DNA of 64,000 nt, taken from NCBI GenBank assembly GCA_038373865.1, contig JAXGGA010005855.1, positions 1-64,000 of the forward strand, given 5' to 3'. The DNA comes from Uloborus plumipes. Its lineage: Eukaryota > Arthropoda > Arachnida > Araneae > Uloboridae. How positions within the stretch are numbered: position 1 is the stretch's first letter; each line of letters begins with the position of its first letter. The position numbers and the translations under genes were made by a program. The notes under the pieces are model-generated. The model saw nothing but the letters and a program-made list of their open reading frames with translations, searched no databases and was not told the origin of the DNA. Below, in pieces: positions 34,068 through 45,568 of the stretch.

Positions 34068-34234
34068 CAGTCCCGTTATCTAGGGGGGTCCGTTGCCCCT
34101 CCCCCCAGGATTTTGGAAATCCATGTATTTTAAGTAAAAAAGTGTGGTTTATGCTGTTTTTAGAAAATTACATTGAGTACACACACTTTGCTCCAACCCC
34201 TCCTCCCCTGAAAAAGTTGAAAATGACATGCCTG
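34068..34234. mobile_element. hAT-like C-rich MITE, copy 4
   Basis: CAGTCCCGTTATCTAGGGGG at the left and GAAAATGACATGCCTG at the right, with the worn family core ATCCATGTATTTTAAGT. No clean target duplication is seen. Confidence 0.7.
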
Positions 34235-34497
34235 AAAATGTATGTTTTTTTGTTGTTGTTTTTCATCGTCATTTTGTACTTTACCACACTGTGCAGTATT
34301 TCTAATCATTTGAAAATTACACAGACGTAAAATATGACTGATACTTCTCGTTATTGAGCATTAGCTATTTGCAAAATATCCTTTATTTTTCCTCCATTTT
34401 TTTTATTTTTGTATGTGTGTGAACAAGGCTACATTGTTATAAAATCTGATCCAAATATGAATCTCGCATAATGAGGACAATCATATTCGACCAAACC

Positions 34498-34572
34498 GCG
34501 CATGCGTAACGAAAAAGAGGAAATCATTCATTATAAATAATCCAGTAGTCATCCCAAAGACAGAGAACCAAT
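34498..34572. promoter_or_regulatory. Promoter-like patch: NRF1-type site plus CCAAT box
   Basis: GCGCATGCG at 34498-34506 matches the core of the NRF1/EWG site. CCAAT lies at 34568-34572. Downstream DNA to about 35190 is CpG-richer than its surroundings. No coding exon was recognised next to it, so its target gene is unknown. Confidence 0.35.
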
Positions 34573-35248
34573 GAGCGAAGAGAAACCTTTTAACGGAAGA
34601 AAGCTCCTTTCGGCTAAATTATAACCACATTGGAACAGACTTCCGCTTCACCAACCAAAAAATTCGAAGACCGATATTTACGAAAAGAGCGAACGAAATT
34701 AAATCAGCTGCTGTTACCGAGAGAGAGAGGTGGCTGGAAGGCACTTTTTCCGAAATTATACCCTCCACAAAGTCAATCAACGCATTGGCGCGAAAATTTC
34801 TCCAAATCCCCCCCCCCCTTCTCTCACGGGCTTAGAGAGAAAGAGAGAGCTCTTCGCGTGTAAAGTAATTAACCGTTTTCCCGCGGAACAATCCGATAAA
34901 TTCGAATCGAGTTGAGTTGTTGGGCGCGAGAAAATATATCCTGGACGCGGTGTGTTCATTATCATATTCGTTTGGAGGGCGCTTTTCCCCTGGAAGGAAA
35001 GGAATCGTGTGAGAAGGGGGGGGGGGAGCCGGGTCGCTTTTAATTACGGATTCCTGTTCGATTGGACGTAGCCTCGGGTGACTTTTTGGGGTTGTCGGAA
35101 TGGCAACGGCTCGTTGGCGTCGAAATCGAAAGTCAGCCAACGAGGTTTCACAAACTTCAACACATCCGATGCCAATGGAGAACAATGAAGTACATTTGAA
35201 AGTAATGATAATTCATTCGAAAAATAATTTGAAAGAAACTATTAAAAC
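34573..35248. other. GC-richer stretch without a recognised gene
   Basis: Several frames overlap on both strands (for example 34832-35185 on the minus strand), with proline-rich products caused by C/G runs. None has a recognisable domain. It could hold a 5' untranslated exon. Confidence 0.3.
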
Positions 35249-35256
35249 CGCTTGAG

Positions 35257-35392
35257 CAGACACGTCATTTGGTGATCATGGGGGTGATCAATTGCCCCCC
35301 CCCCTTCTCCACCGACTTTTTAAAATCAATGCATTGTATTTACATATAAGAGTTTTTTTTCCCCACTGGGAAAACTCGAAATGACGGGCCTG
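35257..35392. mobile_element. hAT-like C-rich MITE, copy 5
   Basis: CAGACACGTCATTTGG at the left and CGAAATGACGGGCCTG at the right, with the core AATCAATGCATTGTATTTAC. The flanks CGCTTGAG (35249-35256) and TGTTTGAG (35393-35400) match at six of eight positions, supporting an 8-bp duplication. Confidence 0.78.
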
Positions 35393-35543
35393 TGTTTGAG
35401 CAGTCCTTGCACAACTGTATGAAAAAGAGCATTTTCAAAGAATAAGCAAAAAGTATGTGACAATAACAGTTGTCCAAATTGTTAAAACTAGCTTAAAAGG
35501 CAGTGCTTCGAAACGGCATCAACAACTTCATTTCGTAACTATT

Positions 35544-35660
35544 GGGATGGCCAGCTGAGTGGTGTATTGGTTTAGCCCTGTCCATTTTCTTTCAAAGATA
35601 CGGGTTCAAACAAGGGATCAGTCGGGAAATTTTACGACACAAAACATCGTCCGAGTCCAT
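35544..35660 (+). repeat. Possible tRNA-derived SINE head
   Basis: GGATGGCCAGCTGAGTGGTG resembles a tRNA 5' arm with a polymerase III A box. GGTTCAAACAA at 35603-35613 resembles a B box about 54 bases on. The cloverleaf is not convincing enough for a functional tRNA. The 3' tail and target duplication were not found. Confidence 0.35.
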
Positions 35661-35859
35661 GACGTATGACTATGCCGCATGCAAAAGGACCCTTGATTAT
35701 TAATTTGGCTTTAATACTCTTGACAAAATTAAATTTCAAATGCAGTTTTGGCTCGTGAGAGCGCAAGCGCCGCCATCTGGTTTTTAATAAGTTCATTAGA
35801 AACATGATTTTCCACAATTTTGGTTAGCTTTTACTCTCAATTTGTATGTGAATTCAACA

Positions 35860-36474
35860 ACATAATATTTATCTAGAGTTGCCAATTCACCATTAATATC
35901 TGCTGATACTTGAGTTATTTTCAATCATTTTGCTAAGAAGCATATTTTTTAACAATTTGGTGAAAAAGTTTTGGCACTAAATGTACAAATTCATTTTTTG
36001 TTTCTACCAATGCTTGTGTTATTTTGGATCATTTCCTTTCAAAAAATAGTTTTTAATCAGTTAGGCAGTTTTCAAATTCAATTTCTTAATCATAATATTT
36101 GAGTATTGAAACAAATTCATTAGCTCTCAGGAATTTCTACTGATCTTTATCTTCAATCCTTTTTTTATTAACATAAATTTTAGCCATTTAGTGAGCGCTC
36201 ACTCGCAACAGGAAAATATTTTAACGTTTCAAAAGTTTTAGCTGGAGCTAAATTCGTAATTAACATGAATTCTTACCTGGACTTGTAATTTTTGCAATAG
36301 TTTTCTCATGAATAAAATTTTTAACCGTTTAGTTCTCACTCACAGCAAATTTAAATCTATGTCGTAATCTTTGACTTCACAAACATTTTTAATTTCTACT
36401 AATACTCATGTTGTTTTGGAATCCTTTTCTTTTATAATCCTTAAATATTTGCTGTCTCTCACTCGCAATGCATG
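35860..36474. repeat. Degenerate ~130-bp tandem repeat
   Basis: Units recur with phrases such as TTTCTACCAATGCTTGTGTT (36002), TTTCTACTGATC (36135) and TTTCTACTAATACTCATGTT (36395). AATTTTTAACC(A/G)TTTAG and CTCACTCGCAA boxes recur as well. Related phrases continue at about 37440-37650, beyond an inserted MITE and A-rich DNA. Divergence is high. Confidence 0.5.
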
Positions 36475-36476
36475 TA

Positions 36477-36651
36477 CGGTCGTCCACGCCTAAACAAATA
36501 CTGTCGGTTCCAAGAAATATTCGATTAAGCGGGGTATTCGTTTAAGCGGGGTATTCGTTTAAGCGGGGATCTTTAACATGGCCTCTATATGGCATGGGGT
36601 GAAGGGAGGTTTTATTCGTTTATCCGTTACCCGATTAAGCGGGGATGACAG
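36477..36651. mobile_element. pogo/Tc1-type MITE C
   Basis: The termini CGGTCGTCCACGCCTAAAC and the complement of CTGTCATCCCCGCTTAATC are related. TA borders both sides (36475-36476 and 36652-36653). An internal tandem of TTCGTTTAAGCGGGGTA is present. It is 175 bp with no coding capacity. Confidence 0.72.
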
Positions 36652-36839
36652 TATGTATACAATTTCTATTTCATATTACTCTGCTTGAGCCTTTTTTTCA
36701 CCCAAAAATACGCTATCCCTTTGTACATATTCAACACTGTTAAATTTAACAAATTACTGGATGATGTATGTGAAAATGTACATAACAACCCACAAGGGTA
36801 AACATTCAATTTGGTAAAAGCACAAGAAAAATTATTTTG

Positions 36840-37240
36840 GTTAATAATAAATAAAAATAAAAATGTAAGTAAAATATTTACATAAAGGTAATGGAAAAAT
36901 AAATAAATAAACAAAATAAATGAAAAAAAAAATAATAATTGAAGGAATAAATAATTAAAATATATAAATAACAAAAACTAAATGAAAAAGAAGAAAGAAA
37001 TATACATAAATAATAGAACATTATAATTAAAGAAAAAAAGAAGAAATGTAGATAAATCAATAAATAAACAGAAGAAAGAACAAGAAAAAGGTGCAGTTAA
37101 GAAAGTACAGTAAGAAAAAAAATATATTATTCGAAAAGAAAATGATCGTGGTTTATTAGAAAAGAGATAAGAGCAGTAATTTTCTTTTTTGCTGTAGGAA
37201 ACGAATAATAGTTTTTTAAGTCTTGAGTCCAATTGCCTAT
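36840..37240. repeat. A-rich low-complexity tract
   Basis: AAATAAATAAA and GAAAAAGAAG words over about 400 bp. The overlapping F/Y/L-rich antisense frames (36666-37232) are composition artefacts. Confidence 0.7.
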
Positions 37241-37983
37241 AGAACGTGTATTCTGCTTGAGCTACAAAACCATCGTTAACTTCAACCGACCGACAGTTCA
37301 GTTATTTTTAGCCTTTTTTTCTGAGGCATAAACTTTATCCAGTCGGAGAGCTCTCATACACTACAACTATCTAATTTCTCTCGCGTAATCTTCGGTAGGA
37401 ACTATAAAGTCAATATTTCTCGTTGATTTCTAAGACAGGGGATTCGGTTAGTTTTAATATATTTTTCTTTAAATAAAATTTTTAACCACTTAATGAGTTT
37501 TCCCTCAAAACATGAATTTAATTTCTATTGCACAATCTTCAAAGTTGCTACAATTTCACTAGCTACGGACACATATTTTCAATCCTTTTCATAACAAAAT
37601 AATTTTCAATCATTTGTTGGGACCTCATACACACATTCAACATCTACTCAACAACCTTTTGTTAAATCCACCCTCGTTTTCTCTCCAGCAAAATTCGGAC
37701 ATTCCCTTCATTCCATCCATCCCCTAAAGTACACAAACAGAACTTTTTTTCGAACCCTACTTTCCCTTCTCCAGTGCATGGAAAATAAAACAAGAGCGGA
37801 AGAAAAGGCGCGAAACCAGAGATCCTGGTAGCCAGGTGCGGATCACAGACTGCCTCTTGTAATCCCGCGTGTGCCCGTTTGCTCTCTCTCATCCTTCCTC
37901 CTCCTCCTCCCTCCTGGGATCAGTCTTCCAACATTCCATCAACCCTTCTAACCTCTTCCCTCCTATTTAATCTCTTCTTCTCG
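37241..37983. other. Non-coding stretch
   Basis: Contains decayed copies of the ~130-bp tandem repeat (about 37440-37650) and a GC-richer patch near 37780-37920 with no recognised exon. Confidence 0.35.
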
Positions 37984-39400
37984 AGGCTTTGAAGGAGAAG
38001 GTTCAGATGCCATCCCAAGATGTTCCCTTGCCTGATGGCATTGATTTAGCTGTATTTAAATAAACTGGGATGGTTCTTACAGAACTTTAGGAGAAATACC
38101 GTGTTTCCCCGAAAATAAGAAGCAGTCTGACATTAAATTTTAAGGCTTTGAAGGAAAAGGTTTTGATGCCTTTCCTAGATTTTCCTTTGCTATTTGCCTG
38201 TTGCCTCATACATTGATTTAGCCAGTATTTAAATAAACTGGGATGTTTCTAGCAGAACTAGACAATCGGCGGATGATTCTCTGATGAAAATAAGAATTTT
38301 AGATTAATTTTTAAAGCTTTGAAGAGAAGGTTCAGATTCCTTTCCAAGGTGTTCAATTGTCAGTTGCCAGATACATTGATTTAGGTGTATTTAAATAAAC
38401 TGAGATGTTTCTTGCAAACCATCAGTATGGTGTCTCCCCGAAAATAGGAGTCTTACATTAATTTTTAAGGACTTTTAAACGAGAAGGTTTAGTTGAAATC
38501 CCAAGATGTTTCCTTGCCATTTGTCTGATGCATTGATTTATGCGTATTTAAATAAAATGGGATGTTTCTCGCAAACCATCAGTATGGTGTCTCCCCGAAA
38601 ATAGGAGTCTTGCATTAATTTTTAAGGACTTTTAAACGAGAAGGTTTAGTTGAAATCCCAAGATGTTTCCTTGCCATTTGTCTGATGCATTGATTTATGC
38701 GTATTTAAATAAAATGGGATGTTTCTCGCACAACTTGACAATCAATACGATGTTGGTTTCCGAAAATAAGAGTCTTACAATAATTTTCAAGGCTTTGAAG
38801 GAGAAGGTTCAGATGCCTTTCTGTTGCCTGATGCATTAATTTAGTTGTATTTTAATAAATTGAGTGTTTCTTACAGAACAACACCATCAGTACTATATTT
38901 CCGTGAAATTAAGATCCGCAGTCTAAGATTAATTTTTAAGTCTTTTTAAAGAAGAAGGTTTAGTTGCCATCTCTTCTTTGCCATTTGCGTTGCCTGATGC
39001 ATTGATTTAGGTGTATTTAAATAAAATAAGATGTTTCTTGCACAACTAGACTATCAGTACGATGTTTACCCAAAAATAAGTCTTACGTTAATTTTAAGGC
39101 TTTGAAGGAGAAGGTTCAGATGCCTTTCTATTACCTGATGCAGTGATTTAGTTGTATTTAAATATACTAGGATGTTTCATGTTTTGCTAGACCATCAGTA
39201 AGGTGCTGGTCCCCGAAAATAAATTTATGTTTTAAAGCTTTGTAGGAGAAAGTTCAGATGCTTTTCTGTTGCCTAATGCATTGATTTAGTTGTATTCAAA
39301 TAAATTGCAATGTTTCTTGCAGTTGCAGTACAAGACCATCAGTACGGTGTTTACCTGAAGATAAGATCCGGTCTTACAGGAAATTTCCCTGAAAAAGAAA
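37984..39400. repeat. Tandem array of about nine ~155-bp units
   Basis: Units start near 37988, 38142, 38313, 38467, 38622, 38791, 38938, 39098 and 39236 with GCTTTGAAGGAGAAGGTTCA variants. Each continues with GATGCATTGATTTAG, GTATTTAAATAAACTGGGAT, ACCATCAGTA and CCCCGAAAATAAGAGTCTTA. Units 4 and 5 are almost identical over 155 bp, pointing to a recent duplication. The CCCCGAAAATAAG box resembles a widespread DNA-transposon terminus motif. Confidence 0.9.
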
Positions 39401-39573
39401 TGATATGCTAGGGCTTACTTTCAGAGGATGCCATTTTTTAGACCAATATTCTCATTTATTTATTCATTTTGATCTCCAATGGCGGGTACAAACGACAGCT
39501 CTGACGTCAAGACAAATTAACTAATTAACAAAAAAATTATAATAAAATGACAGAGGAAAAAAAGTATATAGAC

Positions 39574-39917
39574 TAGTAATGGACATAATCGATAAATTTT
39601 GATAATCGAGATCTCGGGAATCGAATAGTTCTGGTAATCGACATCTTTCCATTTGAGCACTCGAGTGATTGACTTTTCGAGATCTTCCGAATTGAGATCT
39701 CGAAATGAAGTAATCAAAAGCTCAGGAAATGATCCAAACTGAGAATTCGAGGTTTGCTAATAGAAAACTCGAGATGAGGTACTCGAGAACTCGAGACGCT
39801 TAATCGGAAACTCGAGATGTGACAATCGAGAACTCGAGCAGTGATAATCGAGTTCTTAAATGATATTGGATAATCGAGTGATTCAATTATGAGAAGTCCA
39901 TTATGCCCATCCCTACT
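39574..39917. mobile_element. hAT-like MITE rich in ATCGAGA words
   Basis: The ends TAGTAATGGACATAATCGAT and TTATGCCCATCCCTACTA form imperfect inverted repeats. The interior is dense in TAATCGAGA, ACTCGAGA and GAGATCTCG words. No matching target duplication was found. Confidence 0.6.
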
Positions 39918-40956
39918 AAGGATTCATTCGATCTCTATGGGTCATTAAATAAATTAATGTAATGCAATTGCCTAGAAGTTCAGTCATGGTCGGTAGCAAG
40001 ACGGAATTATGCCACAGCTTTCATTCTAGGACTGCCAATAATTGATCTTTTGAATTTTACCATAATTGAATTTAAAATGTTTTTCAATAACAAAATAACG
40101 AACAAATCAAATGTATAGTTTAAAAATTCTAAGGCTTTTTTCTTTGTTTTTCATTTTCCACGATGTGAAATTATTATATTTAAGTACAATGAGTTAAAAT
40201 TCTCTTGACTAAATTTTCAAGGCTTATTTTCGATGTCCTCTGCCGGAGCGTCTTTATTCATAAGTGTAGTATTTGGGTTCAAAAGGGCACGGGGTGAGGG
40301 TGATATTTTTTTCGAAACATAGATTCTATTTTATTCCTAAACGAATTTTTATGCTATCTTTGGTTGTCTAAACAGAGGATCAAGACCTGGATGGACACTC
40401 CTTTGGATTCGCGCCGGCTCAAAGTTAAGTACTACAGAAGATTCAATCTATTTTCAATTCAGGTCTCGGCTGGATCCATCTTCTGAGCTTGGAGAGGGGC
40501 ATTATCAGGAAGGAGTTGTCCCCAGGGCAATTTTCGGACCGAAATTTTCGATCAGGGTCGAAGTTTACAATGTTTAATAGTTGAAAATACATTTTTCGTC
40601 ATATTTGGTCGCTAAGGGGAAGAGGGGCGGCCTGGGTCATGACCTCTATTCTGGCTGAATGACTCATACCACGTCTTGCGTCTTGCACTGTCGGCATCCC
40701 AACAAGCAACTTTGTCCTTTTGATCTATCGGACCCTCATTCTCATCTTCCCCTTCAACCTTTAAATGACCTGTTGCTCGTCTTTCGTCCTTCTAGTGTTA
40801 CTAAAGGGTCTCGTAATTTATGATGTAGGGGACATCCGTTCCGTTGGGAGGGAAATTGAGCCTTTGCGTGGAGATCCCCATTTTTAGAAAGTAGAGTGCA
40901 AAACAGTTGACCCGTTTACACTGTGTCATGTTTAAAAATGTTGTATGCAACGGAAA
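39918..40956. other. Non-coding stretch
   Basis: The part 40240-40760 is somewhat richer in G+C but offers no exon or domain that I recognise. Confidence 0.35.
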
Positions 40957-40958
40957 TA

Positions 40959-41508
40959 CAGTGAACTCTCACTTATACACCGCCTCATTTATGCGCCTTT
41001 TTCACTTATACGACGATTGCATATTTCATAGCAAAATAATGATAGTATCATTCGTTTATGCCGTCGCTCAAAAGATAAATATCTCATTTATGCGCCGAAT
41101 TTTCCCTATAATGTAAAAAAAATCATTCATTTTCTTTAAAAAATAAGCATTATTCTTCACTTTCCTCGTTAATCTTTCACCTTTATTGCTCACGGAAGGC
41201 ATTTTTTCCGCATGAACTCGAGTTTGGAGAGGGACAAAGACCTATTATGCATCGTTTTAACGCGAACAGTTTGTAATTAGGTATGCTACAATTTTTGTTT
41301 TATCTTTTTCATTGTAGTTACGTTTCTGTAGTTGCCAAACCGTATAGCAGTATGTCCCTTTTCTATAGAAACAATCATATTCATTCTCTCACTGGAAACT
41401 GTGTAGCGTTTTAGTCCTTTAAATAGGCTTGTTCACTTATACGTCTCTCTCACTTATGCTCCTTTTTCTGTTGGTCCCTTGGGCCGGCGTATAAGTGAGA
41501 GTTCACTG
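40959..41508. mobile_element. pogo/Tc1-type non-autonomous element, 550 bp
   Basis: The termini CAGTGAACTCTCACTTATAC and its complement GTATAAGTGAGAGTTCACTG are exact. TA flanks both sides (40957-40958 and 41509-41510). Internal CACTTATAC(G/A)(C/T) and CATTTATGC words recur. It contains no transposase frame. Confidence 0.9.
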
Positions 41509-41510
41509 TA

Positions 41511-42799
41511 AATCCTATGTCATCAGCAAACGTACTGTGCTTGTACTAGTACGAATAGGGCTGTCCGATGAGAGGTCACTGGGTGACTTCCAAAATTTTC
41601 TTTTCACAAATTTTGATTGCCTGATATGGCAAATTTGGGGAAAATATTGCAGTTTTGATATTCTCTTTTCCTTCTTTATCTTTCTAAAAATGCTTTGTAT
41701 TGTTGAAAGATGCCTCGGTGTTATGGTTTCCTTTTTTTTCTGAAATGGTAGATCATTATGGATGCCTAACTACACAAAAAGCTAAAAGCCAATAAACAAT
41801 CAAATCTGAGGCGGCAAAATATCTAAATTGTAAGACCGATTCTAATTCAAATGATAGATTGAGGACGGCTGTTATTTTCGTACATTTTATTTTTTTCCCA
41901 CTCTTCTCATATCTGCTTAAAAATCTCATCATAATCTCTAAGCCTGAAGAGCAGAGAAAAAGCATACGTAACGCAGAATGTCTCGGTGGTAACCAGAAAG
42001 AGATGCAATTACATAGTGGAATAAAAATGTGCGTGTACGCTTCCAATACAAAAGCACCCTTTACTATGCCTGTAAGCGCTGTATCGAATTGCTGAGGGGG
42101 CGGGAAATATTGGACTTAAAAGTAATACATTTTTCTGCAAACTGTTTCCTTGAAAAGAAAACGAAACCACTTACGGACACTACTGTACCTGGTTAACGCA
42201 AAACAACTTCAACGATGAACCAGTTATGAAGAAAATATTTTAAAATTTAAAAAAAAAAAATGATGAATAATATGTTTGGCTGTGGCTGTTTATGGATCTC
42301 ATTACTTTTTCGCCAAGGTTTTTTGTTTCTTTTAACACCGTCATTCTTTGTAAATTCGAATAAATTGTTGCTTTGCAAAAAAAAAAAATAAAAAAAATCC
42401 GTTATTTTTAGCCCAAATATTTGTTGTCTTTTGAGTCTAGAAACTTAAAACCAGTATAAGCATAGGCATAGCCAAGGAGGGTATGAAATGGATAGCAGAA
42501 AAATTGTCGTAACCCCAGAAGAAGGTAGTCCACACTAATATCTGAACCGCATACCTCTCCGATATTTTTATTTTTGCAACTTGAAGTTTTTAGAACGAGA
42601 AGCATAAGTGCCGAATCTTCAAATTTTCCGAGGGAACTTTCCGAGGGAAAAACAGAAAATTTCCGCCCTTCTTTTTTACCATCAAAAGTTTCAATACGAC
42701 ATCATTTACTTATTTGCCTCCTTTTTAAGGGGAGAAAAAGAGGGGAATTTGCAAAATGATTCGTTTGAGCCGTTATGTGCAGTTATAGTTAAACCAAGT
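41511..42799. other. Non-coding stretch
   Basis: Frames at 41756-42046 (-) and 41859-42095 (+) overlap each other and have no family match. No splice-bounded exon was recognised. Confidence 0.35.
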
Positions 42800-42961
42800 A
42801 GAGATGCCGGGTTGACTAGAAGCGGAAACGGACCACTTCATTTAGAAATAGGTTGGATCTGCAAGAACGCGTAAGCTGTGAAGTCGTACGTTCTCGTTAA
42901 TCCAACCTATTTTTAAATGAAGTGGTCCGTTTCCGCTTCCAGTCGACCTGCAATCTCTTCG
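42800..42961. mobile_element. Palindromic MITE, ~160 bp
   Basis: AGAGATGCCGGGTTGACTAG followed by AAGCGGAAACGGACCACTTC is mirrored by GAAGTGGTCCGTTTCCGCTT and CAGTCGACCTGCAATCTCT. The arms are about 75 bp with few differences, around a short centre (GAACGCGTAAGCTGTGAAGT). The whole can fold into one long hairpin. Confidence 0.82.
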
Positions 42962-43529
42962 CGGTTAAACTTTAAATACTTTGGAGGCATGATAGAAATC
43001 ACAGAAAGAAGGCTAAAAAATTAAACTTTGCTTGGTTCCATCAGTTTATCAGTGACAGGAAGTTAATGAAACTGTGTGACTTGTGACACTTTGTGACAAA
43101 AAAGTGGACGAGGAGAGGTAAGATATGCAGGAAAGAAAGAACGTCATTATTTATGGACAGTCCCTGAAAAAATATTATTGTTGCAAGTATTTTTGACAAG
43201 ACCTAAAACGTTCATCTTTCTTATTTAAGTACCAAGTACCAAGTAGAAATACCTACATTCAATGGTAAAAAAAAAATCACTGCCTTATTAATCTAGTTCG
43301 ATATGTGACCATAAATTTGGTTGCAGCAGTTTGCAAATCTCTCATGGAAGAAGGAAGTATTGAATTGTGTGATTCACAGCAAAAATAAAAATGTTGTGTC
43401 TTTTTTTTCTTTCGAAATTCACTTCAATTACTGAAGCAAATAAATACAAAACGTTTCACCTTTCTGTTTTGACATTCAGATCAGCTTTTGTGATTTGAAA
43501 ACAACCACAGAAAGTAAGATGCATTCCTA
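42962..43529. other. Non-coding stretch
   Basis: No exon or repeat boundary recognised. Confidence 0.4.
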
Positions 43530-44100
43530 ACAAAAGGATCAGAAAAACTTATTCCTCTGTTTTTGGGTTAACTTCCAAGTTGCAAGGTTAAAAAGAAAGC
43601 GATGGGGGAGGATTCTGTGTTTTCGATTTCCCCTTTCACACCCCACGCCCTCCCCTTTTCGAACTCGACCGGAAACCCCGGTATGCAGTGAGCACAAGTG
43701 CGAAAGCTTCGCCTGGGGGCAGCATAGAATGCAAGGAAGGGGGGGAGGAGGGGTGAAATTCGACCGTTCTGGGGGGGGGGAGGAACAGAAGGATTCAAAA
43801 TGGCTTCCGCGCGCGGCTGCGAAAGATCTCTTCCCACACTTCCTGTACTTGCCAGACTGCTTGGCGGGCGGATCGAAGCCACGTGTTTCCATAGCAACCG
43901 CGCCCCTTCGGCAAAAAAAGGGGGAGGGGGAGAGGGGGAGGGAGAGGAGTAGAACACAGCTGCGCATCGTGGTAGTCTCATCATCAGGCGTGAAAAGTGA
44001 AAAGCGTGGGCGAATTTATCTATTTGTTGGAGAACTTTTTTTCTGTCTATTGGCATTGGAACTTTTTTCGCCTTTTCCGGGAGTCAGTCAACTTTATTGA
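43530..44100. other. GC-rich island, possible promoter
   Basis: CpG-containing, G/C-run-rich DNA with overlapping frames on both strands (142 and 162 codons antisense, 123 codons sense). Their proline- and glycine-rich products follow from the base runs. None has a recognised domain. The RFX-type site at 43885-43898 supports a regulatory reading. Confidence 0.4.
43880..43898. promoter_or_regulatory. E-box plus RFX X-box
   Basis: CACGTG (43880-43885) overlaps GTTTCCATAGCAAC (43885-43898). The latter is a perfect match to the GTHNYY-AT-RRNAAC X-box bound by RFX factors. A functional role is inference. Confidence 0.45.
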
Positions 44101-44558
44101 TGGAAGGAATTTTTAAATAAAGTGAATTCTGTGTTGCTTTCCCAGTACACATTAACAGTGTTGACACGTGAAATTGAAGGTCTATTGATTTTGTTTATTT
44201 TGCCATATATTAATGGAAAAAAATGAATAAAAAACAGAAAAACTCAACAAATTACACTCAACAAAAACAAAAAGCAATTAGAATAGGTAAAAGCTGGTAA
44301 TTACAGTTTTCTAAAACTGAATAAAGAAAGTACTTAATTTCGCACAAGAATAAATGCACCACAAGTTTTAGATGTCTAGGTTGGTGGTTTGTCAGAATTA
44401 TCCTCTTTTTCAAAAAAATTCAAAGGACAACAACATGCCCACAACATGTTATTTCTGGATTTTTATACTCTGATCTCAAGGACATTGGACAAGCTCAGTA
44501 GCAGAATTTTTCCAGCAATTTGCAATGCAAATGAAAAGCCTAAAACTAGTCTGAACGT
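44101..44558. other. Non-coding stretch
   Basis: AT-rich; nothing recognised. Confidence 0.4.
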
Positions 44559-44566
44559 AACACATT

Positions 44567-45323
44567 CAGGGCTGCGAAGTCGGAGGAAAAATGATCGACT
44601 CCGACTGCGGGATGTTAAAACCTCCGACTCCCGACTCCTGCTTTTTTTAAATTATTATTTATTTATTTATTTTTTTTTAACCCAAATGTGAAGAGGGAAA
44701 AACCCTAAACAAAGGTTGAAATCTTAAGTCCATTTTTAAAAGTTTCATTTTTATTCATGGTCGTAACCACAGGACTCACTTTAAGAGTGGGGAGGGGGGT
44801 AGCAAGCTGAGGTATCCCAGTTGGAGGTCATGGGAGGTCATTGTGACCTCTCAAAAAGTTCGATTTTCTCAAGAACTCGCAGGTAATTTCACCACATTTA
44901 CCTCAATTCTCGGAGGTCACTGTGACCTCCCAAAAATTCCATTTTCTCCAAAGCAAAAGACAAGTGCCGCTCTTGTTATTTGACCCCGTACAAAACTAAT
45001 CCTTTTCGTGTTAAATGGCTAGATTATATTTTAACACATTGAATTTTTGCTGCAAATATTTTTTATTCACTTGCATAAGCCCAAACATAGCAATTCGTTT
45101 CACAAAGTAGACCCGCCATTTTGAAGTCCTTTTTAGGGATCCTAGATGCTTAGGATTTGGATATTGGACGCTGAAAATTTGTATCTGTTAGTTTCAAAGT
45201 TATGTTTTCGCCTCCGTAAAATTTCATCCAAATCGGAGGTGGTCGGAGTCGACATGTTTTTCAACGACTCCGACTCCAACTCCTTTGGTCCAAAATTAGT
45301 CCGACTCCGACTCCGCAGCCCTG
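44567..45323. mobile_element. Non-autonomous hAT element (CAGGGCTGCGAAGTCGGAG)
   Basis: The left end CAGGGCTGCGAAGTCGGAG and right end CTCCGACTCCGCAGCCCTG are inverted repeats with one difference. They continue inward with repeated CGACTCC words. The flanks AACACATT (44559-44566) and AACACAGA (45324-45331) share six of eight bases. Inside is a repeated GGAGGTCA(T/C)TGTGACCTC palindrome. It is 757 bp with no transposase. Confidence 0.82.
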
Positions 45324-45568
45324 AACACAGATTCAAATCAATTGCAAGGCCTATTACAAATCATCACCAAGGAATGTCAAAAATTCAACTTTTACGTCTA
45401 AAAACTACACCGTACATAGTGCTTTATTCTTTTCGGTAGCAGAAGATAATTAGCTTTGCAAATACCAGCGGAGTGCGTGCGGAGCACTTTGCTCCCTTTC
45501 TCTTTCTTTTCCTGTAATTTTCTGCTTTAAATTCGACTGTTTCATGCAGACCCAGAAAAGTAGAAGGT

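Noticed and set aside
35544..35617. Possible functional tRNA gene
   Set aside because: A- and B-box-like sequences are present, but a full cloverleaf with anticodon arm could not be drawn; kept only as a SINE candidate.
43539..44056. 142- and 162-codon antisense frames in two reading frames
   Set aside because: They overlap in different frames and are proline/serine-rich because of G/C runs; no domain or splice context.
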